Assembly: GCF_002077155.1 (NCBI RefSeq) | Contig: NZ_CP015027.1 | Coordinates: 804,501 to 868,500 of the forward strand | Origin: Sporosarcina sp. P33 | Lineage (GTDB): Bacteria > Bacillota > Bacilli > Bacillales_A > Planococcaceae | Length of the DNA stretch: 64,000 nt | Direction: 5' to 3' | Shown here: piece after piece, positions 25,123-34,022 of the stretch | How the letters are laid out: each line of letters opens with the position of its first letter | How positions within the stretch are numbered: position 1 is the first letter of the stretch | Position numbers and translations under genes: made by a program | The notes under the pieces: model-generated | Seen by the model: only the letters and a program-made list of their open reading frames with translations | What the model was told of the DNA's origin: nothing | The model's database searches: none

Positions 25123-25490
25123 AATTACCCCCCTCTATAATTTTTGTATGTCTTATAGAATATTCCGCTGAATCGGCCTATATGCGTCAGAGTTGTGAAT
25201 CTGTCTGTATTTGGATTATCGGGGCGCGGCGGGACGCTTACATAGCGCGAATACAACACAGGCTGGCGCGGCGGACTCGGTTTTTAGCGCGATCCTCTAC
25301 CTCAATTCATCCACAGTCTCTTTGAAAGTAGTTAGACACTAAACTAGCTAGTTGATTTTGCTTGAAAAGGGGCGTATGTTATTTTATAGAAAACTTTGTG
25401 AGAGTGTTCTTCCCATTCAGTTCACCCTACTTACTATGTATAAATTTCTATGTAACCTACTAAATGCGTGTATAAAAAGGAGTGTTTTTC
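25123..25490. other. Intergenic region between divergent atoE and SDR genes
   Basis: About 370 bp. It contains a GC-rich patch (25215-25300) with several GCGCG runs but no clear palindrome or gene. AAAAAGGAG at the right end is the SDR ribosome site. Confidence 0.45.
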
Positions 25491-26264
25491 ATGGCGGGAA
25501 TTATGGAAGGAAAAGCAGGTTTGGTCACAGGATCAGGTTCAGGGATTGGCAGAGCAGCCGCTGTTGCATTGGCGAAGGCAGGCGCAAAGGTTATGATATC
25601 GGACGTCAGTGAAGAGGCAGGACAAGAAACGGTTGAAATGATCAAGAATCTAGGCGGGGAAGCAGCCTTTTTCAAATGTGATGTCAGTGATGAGGAGCAA
25701 GTAATCGGACTTGTAAATAAAACCGTTGAAACATTCGGCAAGCTGGACTTTGCGCATAACAATGCAGGCATTAACAAGGGATTAAAGCCCATTGGAGAAA
25801 TGGATTCCAAGGATTGGGATATTACACTACAAGTAAATCTCTATGGCACGTTTTACTGCATCAAGCATGAGATCAATGCGATGCTGAAAACGGGCGGCGG
25901 TGCCATTGTTAATACGGCGTCAGGTGCTGGTATTGAAGGTTCACCAAACATGGCTCCTTACACTGCCTCTAAGCACGCCATTGCCGGTCTGACTAAATCA
26001 GTTGCCTTGGAGTACGGTCAGCAAGGCATTACGATCAATTCCATTGCGCCGGGTGCAACGATTACGCCTGCAATTGAACATTGGGCAAAAACTTCTCCCG
26101 AACAATATGAAGCTGTGCTTTCATCGCTTCCAGCCGGTAAAATGTCTACCGCAGAAGATCAAGCAAATGCGGTTGTGTTTCTATGTTCGGACCTTGCAAA
26201 ATCAATCAGCGGCGTGACGCTTGCTGTGGACGGCGGCTATACTGCGGGTAAAATGCAGTCTTAA
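25491..26264 (+). CDS. Short-chain dehydrogenase/reductase (SDR)
   Basis: A 257-residue classical SDR oxidoreductase. It shows the cofactor motif TGSGSGIGRAAA, an Asp after the second strand (ISDVSEE) that favours NAD(H), NNAG in FAHNNAGINKG, the catalytic Ser in NTASGAGIEG, and YTASKHAIAG with Tyr and Lys. ATG 25491 follows AAAAGGAG. The substrate cannot be told. It is divergent from atoE, so it may act on a related hydroxy or keto acid, but that is weak inference. Confidence 0.9.
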   Translation: MAGIMEGKAGLVTGSGSGIGRAAAVALAKAGAKVMISDVSEEAGQETVEMIKNLGGEAAFFKCDVSDEEQVIGLVNKTVETFGKLDFAHNNAGINKGLKPIGEMDSKDWDITLQVNLYGTFYCIKHEINAMLKTGGGAIVNTASGAGIEGSPNMAPYTASKHAIAGLTKSVALEYGQQGITINSIAPGATITPAIEHWAKTSPEQYEAVLSSLPAGKMSTAEDQANAVVFLCSDLAKSISGVTLAVDGGYTAGKMQS

Positions 26265-26303
26265 CGTGTGAGAAAATAAGTATGAGAAAATAAATTGCAT
26301 ACA

Positions 26304-26338
26304 AAAAAAGAGATCAGAAATAAAACCTGATCTCTCAC
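26304..26338 (-). terminator. Terminator of the downstream minus-strand gene
   Basis: On the minus strand AGAGATCAG pairs with CTGATCTCT and is followed by a run of seven T. Confidence 0.85.
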
Positions 26339-26390
26339 TGCTAGTGCTATTCGCGGGCTGGATTCCCTCTTTCAACAGCACTTCAGAATA

Positions 26391-27053
26391 TTAATTGAGT
26401 ATGTTGTGCACAAAGCTCCAGGAATCTGCATCGGTCAGCTCATCCAGCTGCACTTCAAGATTCCCGCCTAAATAAACAGTCTCCCCCTGGATAGCTACAA
26501 CCATCGCCTGCAGAATCGGGCCATTGTTATTGCGCTGGTACACATCGCCTATTTTAGGTACATACGTTTTTGGTGTATGGATTTCATGCAAGACTTGTTT
26601 TTGTTCATGTATATAATCTGCATCCTGATTTTCCACGTCGATGATGTTTGCGCCTTCTTCCAGCCCAGGGATCATCGTCCAATACTCGTTATGCTTGATC
26701 CCGTTGGACTGATTACTGATGACGCCATATGGTTCAATTGAAGAGACGATTTCCATCGCATGAAGGTGATGGTGATCCAGAGAATCTGGCTGAGGATTGA
26801 TAATTAAAATATAATCTCCGACCTTTGCCTTGACGTCCTTGTGCAATGTGTATCGTTTATGATTGACTATAAAACTGTCCATATGCTTTGGTTTATACAG
26901 CGTAATTTCTTTAGCTGTTGCCAGCTGCTGTTCATAATCTTCGAGCCGAACGAGGTGAATCGACTGCTTAAAAAATGCTTTGACAGAATAGACTTTATGC
27001 AGCTTGTTTTTATAGTAAACAAATTGCCCTTTTCTAACATTTAATAAATTCAA
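26391..27053 (-). CDS. Conserved hypothetical protein, 220 residues
   Basis: A soluble protein without signal peptide or membrane segments. It begins NLLNVRKGQFVYYKNKLHKV and has three beta-rich blocks of similar look: VYYKNKLHKVYSVK, VNHKRYTLHKDVKAKVGDYI and PKIGDVYQRNNNGPILQAMV, suggesting repeated SH3-like or Tudor-like modules. I use TTG 27053, behind GGTGGGAG; a GTG at 27065 lacks a ribosome site. No function is recognised. Confidence 0.75.
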   Translation of the reverse strand: MNLLNVRKGQFVYYKNKLHKVYSVKAFFKQSIHLVRLEDYEQQLATAKEITLYKPKHMDSFIVNHKRYTLHKDVKAKVGDYILIINPQPDSLDHHHLHAMEIVSSIEPYGVISNQSNGIKHNEYWTMIPGLEEGANIIDVENQDADYIHEQKQVLHEIHTPKTYVPKIGDVYQRNNNGPILQAMVVAIQGETVYLGGNLEVQLDELTDADSWSFVHNILN

Positions 27054-27171
27054 TGTGTCTCCCACCTTGTTAAAAATTTTATTTAGGCTGCCGCCTTTTC
27101 ATGCAATCCCATTTCACGCTGTCCTCAATCATCAAATGAGGACGTATATCAGAATACAGCCTCAAAAAAGC

Positions 27172-27238
27172 ACCTATTGCTTGAAACCTTCATGAACATG
27201 TAAACATTCATGTTGTTTCTTACATAGGTACTCTACAT
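27172..27238. repeat. ACCTGTGCG-type dispersed hairpin, diverged copy
   Basis: CACCTATtgcttGAAAC...TTCATGAACATG...CATTCATG...TTTCttacATAGGTA fits the family consensus with changes in the outer stem (CACCTAT/ATAGGT). Confidence 0.55.
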
Positions 27239-27335
27239 TGCCATCTTTAAACACGTAATTGCCAAAAATCAGCTGCGTACGGAATACCAGTACAATTCAG
27301 AACTGTTTCTGTATTATACGGAAAACTGAACGCAT

Positions 27336-27485
27336 TTAATCAACTGCTTGGCTTTTCTTTTTTTCCAAATACGCCGTACGGATTTTATCAAGTTGCTGCT
27401 TTTTATCAAATTGGGCTGGCTTGTTTTTTTCATGATACTTTGCCACAGCCGCCTTACCTTTGCTGTCTAATTGATACTTCCCCAT
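27336..27485 (-). CDS. Small conserved basic protein, 49 residues
   Basis: Encodes MGKYQLDSKGKAAVAKYHEK, then a Lys/Gln-rich helical tail. Small proteins with this MGKY.LD.KGK.AV beginning are common in Bacillales; the role is unknown. The ATG has GAGG only a few bases upstream, so the ribosome site is short-spaced. Highly charged and probably cytoplasmic. Confidence 0.65.
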   Translation of the reverse strand: MGKYQLDSKGKAAVAKYHEKNKPAQFDKKQQLDKIRTAYLEKKKSQAVD

Positions 27486-27737
27486 TTTCCTCACCCGCTA
27501 TTCTTGTTGTCTTTGAAAGCTATCTATTCAACACAGTAGCTGTATCTGATGTTGATGTTAATGAAATAGACCCTCTTACTACATTATTATACCCCTAAAC
27601 CTTTCATATATCAGTAAAACTGTTTAGTGAATATTTGTCATGGAAACCAGCTGTATACGCTGGGTAAAAGAACAGTAACCACTTGGGAACGTTGAGTTAC
27701 TGCGTCAGGTCATCAGCCATGCAGTACTGTGTTTTGA

Positions 27738-28661
27738 TTACACTCTCACCACCGGCTCCATCACCGTCAGCGTTCGATTCACCGTATCCATTTGAACATT
27801 GGCTCCAATAGGAATTGCCGCTTTATAATAGCTATGTGCAGTCGCCAGGTTGGTCAATAAAGGTTTTCCGAACGGAACTAGAAATTCATTGATCAAATCC
27901 GCGTAGCTTTTCCCGTAGGCTGGGTCACAGTTCGTGCATTGTCCCATAATAATTCCTGCGCAGTCGTCAAATTTCCCTGCCATCGCTAAATGGTTTAAGT
28001 AGCGATACACCGTATTGACCGGTTCATGTGTTTCTTCCAAAAGAAGAATTCTGCCTTCAGTATTGATTTCATAGGACGTGCCTAAAGTGCCTAGAAACGA
28101 CGTGAGATTACCGCCTACAATTTGTCCTGTGGCATTTCCGGGAACCGTTCCAATTAGCGGAACGCCAGGCGGGTTGACAATTTGCCAGGGCGCGGTGATT
28201 TGTGACGCCGCCGAAAAGAATTGATTAAAATTATATTGTGGAGTTCCCGGATTAAAATCTAACAATAACAAGCTTTGTAAACCGATGAGATCTGCATACT
28301 CAAATAACGCATTTAATAAAATCGTGATATCGCTGTATCCTGAAATGATTTTAGGGTTTTGTTTAATCACGTTAAAATCAAGGAATGGCAAAATACTTGC
28401 CACACCGACTCCGCCGCGGGCAGGTAAAATCCACTTTACATCCGGATTGTTAAACATCTTCATTAAATCCGAAGCCCTTTGCCGGGGAGTCGCTGCCAGA
28501 AAGCCATTAGCAGAATACACATGATCCCCCACAATGACTTTATACCCCATCGTTTGCAGCATCCGAATCCCTTCCGTAATACGATTAGCCGCCATTGGAC
28601 TTCCAAGCGTCACAATCCCTATCGTGTCGCCCTTTTGTAATCGCTGCGGTTTTGTCGCCAT
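27738..28661 (-). CDS. S66 family peptidase (LD-carboxypeptidase/MccF-like)
   Basis: A 307-residue serine peptidase of the S66 family, which includes LD-carboxypeptidases of peptidoglycan recycling and MccF-type hydrolases. It starts KPQRLQKGDTIGIVTLGSPM. Visible landmarks are LPARGGVGVASILPFLDF, the nucleophile region ISGYSDITILLNAL, the Glu region GRILLLEETHEPVNTVYRYL and the His region TAHSYYKAAIPIGANV. The usual His-Gly-Pro motif after the serine is replaced by GLQSLLLLDF. There is no signal peptide, so a cytoplasmic role is likely. Confidence 0.85.
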   Translation of the reverse strand: MATKPQRLQKGDTIGIVTLGSPMAANRITEGIRMLQTMGYKVIVGDHVYSANGFLAATPRQRASDLMKMFNNPDVKWILPARGGVGVASILPFLDFNVIKQNPKIISGYSDITILLNALFEYADLIGLQSLLLLDFNPGTPQYNFNQFFSAASQITAPWQIVNPPGVPLIGTVPGNATGQIVGGNLTSFLGTLGTSYEINTEGRILLLEETHEPVNTVYRYLNHLAMAGKFDDCAGIIMGQCTNCDPAYGKSYADLINEFLVPFGKPLLTNLATAHSYYKAAIPIGANVQMDTVNRTLTVMEPVVRV

Positions 28662-28893
28662 GAATCAGCAGCTCCTCTCCCCGTGTGAATCACACAAACA
28701 TATTCTTATGTAATAGCATATGTGTGCAAATCTATTTTGGGCACTCACAAAAAAGATTCGCACACCACGTAAGTTCACTAAAGATGCAGAAGAATTTTTT
28801 CACTTGTTCAGTGAACGCGAAAAAATTCCGCCAGTTTGCATAAACCAGCGGAGTCTTTTTATTACAGCATATGGGTCACGAGTATAAGTACAA

Positions 28894-29157
28894 TTAATTA
28901 CCCGCGATGTTTAGGCACCATGTGAAGTTATCCCAGGCGGAATACCAGCCGGTGAAAAGCTCGTGCGAATCATCCCAGCGAACCTCAAATTTCTTATGAC
29001 CGTCTACTTCTACCAAATACAGCGCCAGCGTAGCGTCTTCCTTGGCTGTCGCCAGCTTCATACCGTTTTGAAGTTCTTCTTCAGTAAACGGCACATCTGA
29101 AACCGAACGCAGCTGTGCTTGTTCAAATACTTGCTTGTTACTGATTCTATAATTCAT
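28894..29157 (-). CDS. Conserved hypothetical protein, 87 residues
   Basis: A small acidic protein, MNYRISNKQVFEQAQLRSVS, ending in GWYSAWDNFTWCLNIAGN, rich in Trp. The gene has GGAGGG upstream of the ATG. No membrane segment or known motif is seen. Confidence 0.6.
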   Translation of the reverse strand: MNYRISNKQVFEQAQLRSVSDVPFTEEELQNGMKLATAKEDATLALYLVEVDGHKKFEVRWDDSHELFTGWYSAWDNFTWCLNIAGN

Positions 29158-29230
29158 AAAGACCCTCCACTAAAACATGTATTCTATCTATTCAAACGTA
29201 CTCCTTCAGTAATTTCAAAAGGTACAGAAC

Positions 29231-29413
29231 TACATTTTATACGTAATTACTCGTGAAATCAAAGGAGAAGTGTATGGCGTGCAGGATTTGATCGTCGCCG
29301 ATGATTCTATTGCCCCTTTTGTGTCGGATGGCAATACTTCCGCACCCGCGTTTTTCATAGGCGCGAACATTGCTGACTATCTGATAGAACAGGAAAAGCT
29401 GCGTCCCGAATAA
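29231..29413 (+). pseudogene. C-terminal remnant of a GMC oxidoreductase
   Basis: A plus-strand frame ending in TAA at 29411 reads GEVYGVQDLIVADDSIAPFV, then SDGNTSAPAFFIGANIADYL. This matches the C-terminal signature of GMC flavin oxidoreductases (G...L.V.D.S..P...GNT.AP...I....A). The catalytic body and start are missing, so it is a relic. Confidence 0.6.
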
Positions 29414-29437
29414 TTTGGAAAATATATCTTACTGCAT

Positions 29438-29475
29438 GGTGCCGGATCCCAAAAAGTTTTGGGGTCCGGCTCCTT
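29438..29475. repeat. Short GTGCCGGATCCC hairpin
   Basis: GAGCCGGACCCCAAAA (minus strand) pairs with GTGCCGGATCCCAAAA. It resembles the GTGCCAGGTCCC hairpin family but is shorter. Confidence 0.6.
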
Positions 29476-29593
29476 AGTTGAAAAATCACAATGTAAAAAA
29501 GTGTATATGTATGGAAAAATTGAATTCATCGGGTTTATGTTTATATGATATGATTTATGCAGGAAGAGAAAGTCAAAGCAGAGGGATAGGACT

Positions 29594-30664
29594 ATGTTTA
29601 TACTATTATTTCTCACTGTGTTTGTTCTGGCGATGACCGTTAAAAAGCTTGGACATAAGCCAGTGATTTCCACAGTTGCAGGTGCTCCCCTTATGTCGAT
29701 GGGCATTGCATGGAAAAGCGTCGGTTCCGTCTATTTTCCGGCTGCAAACAGCGCCGTATTTTATGTGATTATTCTTGGCGCATTTTGGATACTGATTCAT
29801 TACCTCTTCGATGTGTTTCAGAAAGATTTTTATTTGCTTCATGTGGAAGATCCTATATCGAGTTTTTCGATTGGCACGTGGATTGCATCCGTGTCGATTA
29901 TACTTATTTTGCTGTCAGATAAAAACACATTCGGTTCAATGGAAATTCTATTTTATATAAATTTTACGTTTTGGTTACTCTATATTGGACTTGTCATCAG
30001 AAATTATATGTTCATTTTTACAAATCTAAAAAAGTATATACAGCAAATTCATGGCGGATTGCTGCTGACATGCGTCTCCACACAATCCATTGTCATTTCG
30101 GGCTATCATGTGTTTGACCGTGCGGATTGGACAGGACCGGCCGGCAGTCTGCTCATCATTGGCTCACTGTTTTATATACTGAACTTTTTGCTGATTGTGT
30201 ACCGTTATGCAAGTGCTTCGGATAAAGACTTGACGGTCAACTGGATTAATACGAATTGTATTTTACACGGTGCAATATCCATTACAGGCGTGGCACTTAC
30301 ACTAGCTTATCCTGCGGCACCCTCTCTAATTTACATCGTGTGGATTCTTTCATTCATTTTCTTCCTGGTCATCGAAATAATTGAAATTATATGGGCTTTT
30401 CAGCGGATTCGGAAACTCGGCTGGCGTCAAGGCATCTTTGTCTATTCACCAACCCAATGGGCTCGGGTGTTTACATTCGGCATGTTTCTTTTCTTTACCG
30501 AACAAATTCCCGCCGGCCAGCATCAATGGATCGATCTGTTGGCACAGCCGCTGCAATTTTTCTTGCCGGCAGTGATTGTACTGCTAATTATCGCTGAAGT
30601 TACTTTGATGGGCTTGCAGATATACCGTAAACTGCGGACGGACAGTACGGAAGCGTTTGTTTAA
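29594..30664 (+). CDS. Polytopic membrane protein, possibly TDT/SLAC1-like
   Basis: A 356-residue protein with about ten transmembrane segments and short loops. A stretch HVEDPISSFSIGTWIASVSI looks like the conserved region of TehA/SLAC1-type (TDT family) anion channels, but other family features are weak. The C-terminal tail is short and charged. It stands alone and is followed by a hairpin terminator. Transport of an organic or inorganic anion is only a possibility. Confidence 0.7.
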   Translation: MFILLFLTVFVLAMTVKKLGHKPVISTVAGAPLMSMGIAWKSVGSVYFPAANSAVFYVIILGAFWILIHYLFDVFQKDFYLLHVEDPISSFSIGTWIASVSIILILLSDKNTFGSMEILFYINFTFWLLYIGLVIRNYMFIFTNLKKYIQQIHGGLLLTCVSTQSIVISGYHVFDRADWTGPAGSLLIIGSLFYILNFLLIVYRYASASDKDLTVNWINTNCILHGAISITGVALTLAYPAAPSLIYIVWILSFIFFLVIEIIEIIWAFQRIRKLGWRQGIFVYSPTQWARVFTFGMFLFFTEQIPAGQHQWIDLLAQPLQFFLPAVIVLLIIAEVTLMGLQIYRKLRTDSTEAFV

Positions 30665-30689
30665 ACTGCTTGACAGCCGATTAATAAAA

Positions 30690-30733
30690 AGATGCCAGGC
30701 ACTAAATTGCGGATGGAGTGCCTGGCATCTTCA
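30690..30733 (+). terminator. Terminator-like hairpin after the membrane protein
   Basis: AGATGCCAGGCACT pairs with AGTGCCTGGCATCT around a 13-nt loop. The stem resembles the dispersed GTGCCAGG hairpins. Confidence 0.65.
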
Positions 30734-30739
30734 GTTATT

Positions 30740-31150
30740 CTTATAACACCCCTTTTTCTTACTCTATGACTTGCACTTCATACTTCTGCCAGCCCCCCGT
30801 GAAGCTAAGCACTCCTTACTGGATTAGCTTCGTCATACAGTATTCATTCACGTATCATTCATACTTTTCTCCTCATAACTGAGGGTCCGTTTCCAGGTAA
30901 ACTCCATCGAATTCTTGCTTTAACAATTGATGACTTGACCAATAAACTGGACATTACTTTCAATTCTTCTTGAACAAATTTTACTAATATGTTAAAGTAA
31001 TAAACCATACGGCTTTCTTAATTTGTTAAAGGGCGACGTCCGTTCTAAATATACGCATTCCAAAGTCGTTTAGAAAACAGGATTTACTTTTAATTATATA
31101 CAGGAGCATTCCTGTTAGAAGTTTTTTCGGGGACTTGAACACAAAAAGCC
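30740..31150. other. Intergenic region before the IS110 element
   Basis: About 410 bp without a confident gene. A minus-strand frame of 20 codons ending at 30759 reads GVLSFTGGWQKYEVQVIE and may be the tail of a lost gene. The rest shows no recognisable feature. Confidence 0.35.
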
Positions 31151-31220
31151 CTCTTGGTATGATGCGGGGTGTCAAATCTGCACGAATTGACCCCTAATTT
31201 AATACCAAGGAGGACTCATC

Positions 31221-32498
31221 ATGAATTTTACGCAAAACGCTAAAATTAATCAAGTCACCGATAAAACGCTAGTCATTGGGATGGATATCGCCAAACGCAC
31301 ACATTATGCGTGCATGGTCGATGAACGTGGCCTGCTCCTTAAGAAATCGTTTCCTGTCTACCAATCGAGACAAGGATTCGAATACTTCTATGAATGCATT
31401 CTCGACGCCAAGAGACAATTTGGCAAAACCGATGTCATTATCGGCATCGAGCCGACCGGCCACTACTGGCTCAACCTAGCTTACTTTCTCGACGATCGGG
31501 GCATCCCCCTCGTCGTGTGTAATCCAATGCATGTAAAGAAATCCAAGGAGCTTGACGACAACCTCCAGACGAAGAACGACGCTAAAGATGCCCTCGTCAT
31601 CGCCCGATTAGTGAAAGACGGTCGATACAGTTATCCGCGTATCTTGAAAGAGACGGAGGCTGAGCTGCGTGTCGGTGCGACACTTAGAGGTAATCTCACC
31701 GAAGAAATGAACACTGTGAAAAACAAGATAATTCGCTGGACGGATCGCTATTTTCCAGAGTTTCAACAAGTGTTTCCTAACTTCGGTAAAATGGCACTCG
31801 CCGTACTGGAATGTACACCATTCCCAGTCGACGTAGCGGGTAAAGAGCCAATTGAACTGGTTGAGATCTATCGGCAGGTCGAGGGACTGAAGTCCCCTCA
31901 GATACCGAAAGCTAGGAAACTCATTGATTCAGCGCTTATTTCCATTGGCGTAACAGAAGGACATACGATGGCCCGTATTGAGATCACCACACTTGTCCAA
32001 CGTTATCGCCAACTTGAAAAAGAGCTAAAGTCCCTTCAAGAAAGACTGACTGAACTCATTCAGATGACGGTTGAGTATGAGTATCTCCAAACAGTTCCCG
32101 GTCTTGGGGACGTAACCATTATCGATCTACTATCCGAAGTCGGCAGTTTCGCCCATTATGACCATCCACGCCAACTACTCAAACTCGCGGGATTGACACT
32201 CAGGGAGAATTCTTCAGGACAACACAAAGGACAGAAACGCATATCAAAAAGAGGAAGAAGCCAGCTACGTGCGCTGCTCTTCCGAGTCATGATGCCGATG
32301 ATCCGGCATAACAAGGCATTTAGACAACTGCACGAGTATTACACAACAAGGCAAGTGAACCCATTACGGAAAAAACAGTCCATTGTAGTTCTCTGTGGAA
32401 AACTACTGAAAGTACTGCACGCAATCTGTACGAAGCATATGGCATTTGATGCCAAGCAAATGATGAGGGACATTCCCAAGCTCGAAAGAGCTGCCTAA
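31221..32498 (+). CDS. IS110-family transposase (DEDD recombinase)
   Basis: A 425-residue IS110/IS1111-type recombinase. The N-terminal RuvC-like DEDD domain has VIGMDIAKRTHYACMVDERG, IIGIEPTGHYWLNLAYFLDD and DAKDALVIARLVKDGR. The C-terminal Transposase_20 domain has LQTVPGLGDVTIIDLLSEVG and HKGQKRISKRGRSQLRALLF, with the conserved serine region. ATG follows AAGGAGGACT. Such enzymes are guided by an element-encoded bridge RNA; the likely source here is the 3' non-coding region. The gene looks intact. Confidence 0.95.
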   Translation: MNFTQNAKINQVTDKTLVIGMDIAKRTHYACMVDERGLLLKKSFPVYQSRQGFEYFYECILDAKRQFGKTDVIIGIEPTGHYWLNLAYFLDDRGIPLVVCNPMHVKKSKELDDNLQTKNDAKDALVIARLVKDGRYSYPRILKETEAELRVGATLRGNLTEEMNTVKNKIIRWTDRYFPEFQQVFPNFGKMALAVLECTPFPVDVAGKEPIELVEIYRQVEGLKSPQIPKARKLIDSALISIGVTEGHTMARIEITTLVQRYRQLEKELKSLQERLTELIQMTVEYEYLQTVPGLGDVTIIDLLSEVGSFAHYDHPRQLLKLAGLTLRENSSGQHKGQKRISKRGRSQLRALLFRVMMPMIRHNKAFRQLHEYYTTRQVNPLRKKQSIVVLCGKLLKVLHAICTKHMAFDAKQMMRDIPKLERAA

Positions 32499-32579
32499 GC
32501 ATTATATTTTGAGTGAATGACTAGAAAATTGGATGACACGGAGAAGCCGGCATTATATTTTTCCATCAGACCAGTGAGT

Positions 32580-32765
32580 CCCTATAGGAGCTTCGCCAGC
32601 CTCCGCCTTATGACTAGACCGAACGAAGGAATGTAGGTGCTTAAGACGCCAAGAGACATGGGAGGGTACGTCATCATAAGCAATGCGGAGATCCATAGTG
32701 CATCGTATATGGAATTATTACCGCAACCAATATTATCCAGCGGTAACCGCGTAGCGTACCCAAGG
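32580..32765 (+). ncRNA. Candidate bridge-type RNA of the IS110 element
   Basis: The 3' flank of the transposase can fold into nested stems: GGAG/CTCC (32587-32590 with 32601-32604), a closing stem GGGTACG/CGTACCC (32664-32670 with 32755-32761), and inside it CCATA/TATGG (32693-32697 with 32708-32712) and TTACCGC/GCGGTAA (32718-32724 with 32740-32746, 15-nt loop). IS1111-group elements carry their guide RNA at this end. RNA boundaries and loops that match target and donor DNA are not established. Confidence 0.45.
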
Positions 32766-32825
32766 TGGATTGAATATTCAAAGATCAAACTAGAAAGTTA
32801 CACAGTGTGTTGAAAAAAATATTTT

Positions 32826-32855
32826 TTGACACCCTTACAACGGGTTGAACCGTTG
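32826..32855 (+). promoter_or_regulatory. Putative -35 and palindromic operator of the osmolyte ABC operon
   Basis: TTGACA (32826-32831) is followed by CAACGG-GTTGAA-CCGTTG (32838-32855), a perfect 6-bp inverted repeat placed where a -10 region would lie. A clear -10 was not found. In Bacillus the related opu operons are repressed by GbsR/OpcR-type regulators, which is a reasonable guess here. Confidence 0.45.
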
Positions 32856-32885
32856 ATACATCAACATTTATAGAGGGAGGTACTT

Positions 32886-34022
32886 ATGCTGAAGTTTGAA
32901 AATGTATCAAAAGTGTACGATGGCGGATTTCAAGCTGTGAAATCTGTCAACTTCGAGATTGCTGAAGGTGAATTGCTTGTTCTGATAGGACCTAGTGGTT
33001 CAGGCAAGTCTACAACCATGAAAATGATTAACCGGATTATTCCACACACAAGTGGAAAAATTTCTATCAACGGCAAAGATATCAAATCTTACAACGCCGC
33101 TGATCTCCGCAGAAATATCGGTTATGTCATTCAGCAAATCGGGCTTTTCCCTCATTATACGATCGAAAAAAATATTTCCATTGTACCCCAGCTTAAAAAT
33201 TGGGATGAAAAAGAAATTAAAACACGTGTACGGGAACTGCTTGAATTAGTCGGACTGGATCCCGAAATTTATGCTGCACGTTATCCGAAAGAATTATCAG
33301 GCGGACAGCAACAACGTGTCGGAATTGCGAGAGCGCTTGCAGCGAATCCAGAAGTTATTTTAATGGATGAACCTTTCAGTGCGCTTGACCCAATTACACG
33401 TGAGCAATTGCAAGAAGAATTAATTAAGCTGCACAAAAAGTTAAAGAAGACCATTGTCTTTGTTACACACGACATGGACGAAGCTTTAAAGATGGGCGAC
33501 CGTATTGCTATTATGAAAGACGGCAATTTACTTCAGTTAGACACTCCAGAGAAACTGCTGCATGAACCCGCTCATGGCTTTGTAGAAGAGTTTATGGGTA
33601 AGCATCGAATTATCCAAAACCCTGAACTTATGCCTGTTACTGAAATAATGGCAGAGAAAGTAGTCACCACCCGTCCTGCCACTTCTCCAGAACGAGCCCT
33701 TTCGCTTATACGTCAACGAAAAATTACGGATCTTCTCGTCGTAGACGATCAAAGAAAGCTGCTTGGCATTGTTTCTGCTTACGATTTAATCAAAAATTTA
33801 GAGGGCATCAAAACCATTGATGAAGTGATGAAGCCAGCTGTACCTTTCTTAGTGCATACAGCGACAGCGAAAGATGCCATTATCATGATGGACACTTCAC
33901 CGTTTGGCATGATCCCCATTGTCGATGAACATCATATACTGACAGGACTTGTCAACCGCGGCTCCTTACTTTCTGCGATGTCTAGTCAATGGACAGATAA
34001 GGGGGCTGATCTCCATGAATAA
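32886..34022 (+). CDS. Quaternary-amine ABC transporter ATPase with CBS domains (OpuCA-like)
   Basis: A 378-residue ABC ATPase of the glycine betaine/choline/carnitine uptake class. Walker A is GPSGSGKSTT, the signature is LSGGQQQR, Walker B is VILMDEPFSALDP and the switch is VFVTHD. Residues about 255-365 form two CBS domains (EIMAEKVVTTRP..., VNRGSLLSAM), typical of OpuCA/OpuBA and thought to sense ionic strength. The permease start overlaps its stop. AGGGAGG precedes the ATG. Confidence 0.9.
   Translation: MLKFENVSKVYDGGFQAVKSVNFEIAEGELLVLIGPSGSGKSTTMKMINRIIPHTSGKISINGKDIKSYNAADLRRNIGYVIQQIGLFPHYTIEKNISIVPQLKNWDEKEIKTRVRELLELVGLDPEIYAARYPKELSGGQQQRVGIARALAANPEVILMDEPFSALDPITREQLQEELIKLHKKLKKTIVFVTHDMDEALKMGDRIAIMKDGNLLQLDTPEKLLHEPAHGFVEEFMGKHRIIQNPELMPVTEIMAEKVVTTRPATSPERALSLIRQRKITDLLVVDDQRKLLGIVSAYDLIKNLEGIKTIDEVMKPAVPFLVHTATAKDAIIMMDTSPFGMIPIVDEHHILTGLVNRGSLLSAMSSQWTDKGADLHE

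Larger units (their letters stand above)
31155..32775 (+). mobile_element. IS110-family element with long 3' non-coding region
   Basis: Contains one DEDD-type transposase gene and about 280 bp of structured sequence after it. Possible subterminal inverted repeats are CCTCTTGGTATGATGCGG near 31156 and, read on the minus strand near 32767, CACCTTGGGTACGCTACGCGG. Exact ends are uncertain, as IS110 elements lack standard terminal repeats. Confidence 0.7.

Noticed and set aside
32886..34022. Methionine or other ABC importer assignment for the ATPase
   Set aside because: The C-terminal CBS pair and the OpuAC-type binding protein fit quaternary-amine uptake better than the NIL-domain MetN type.
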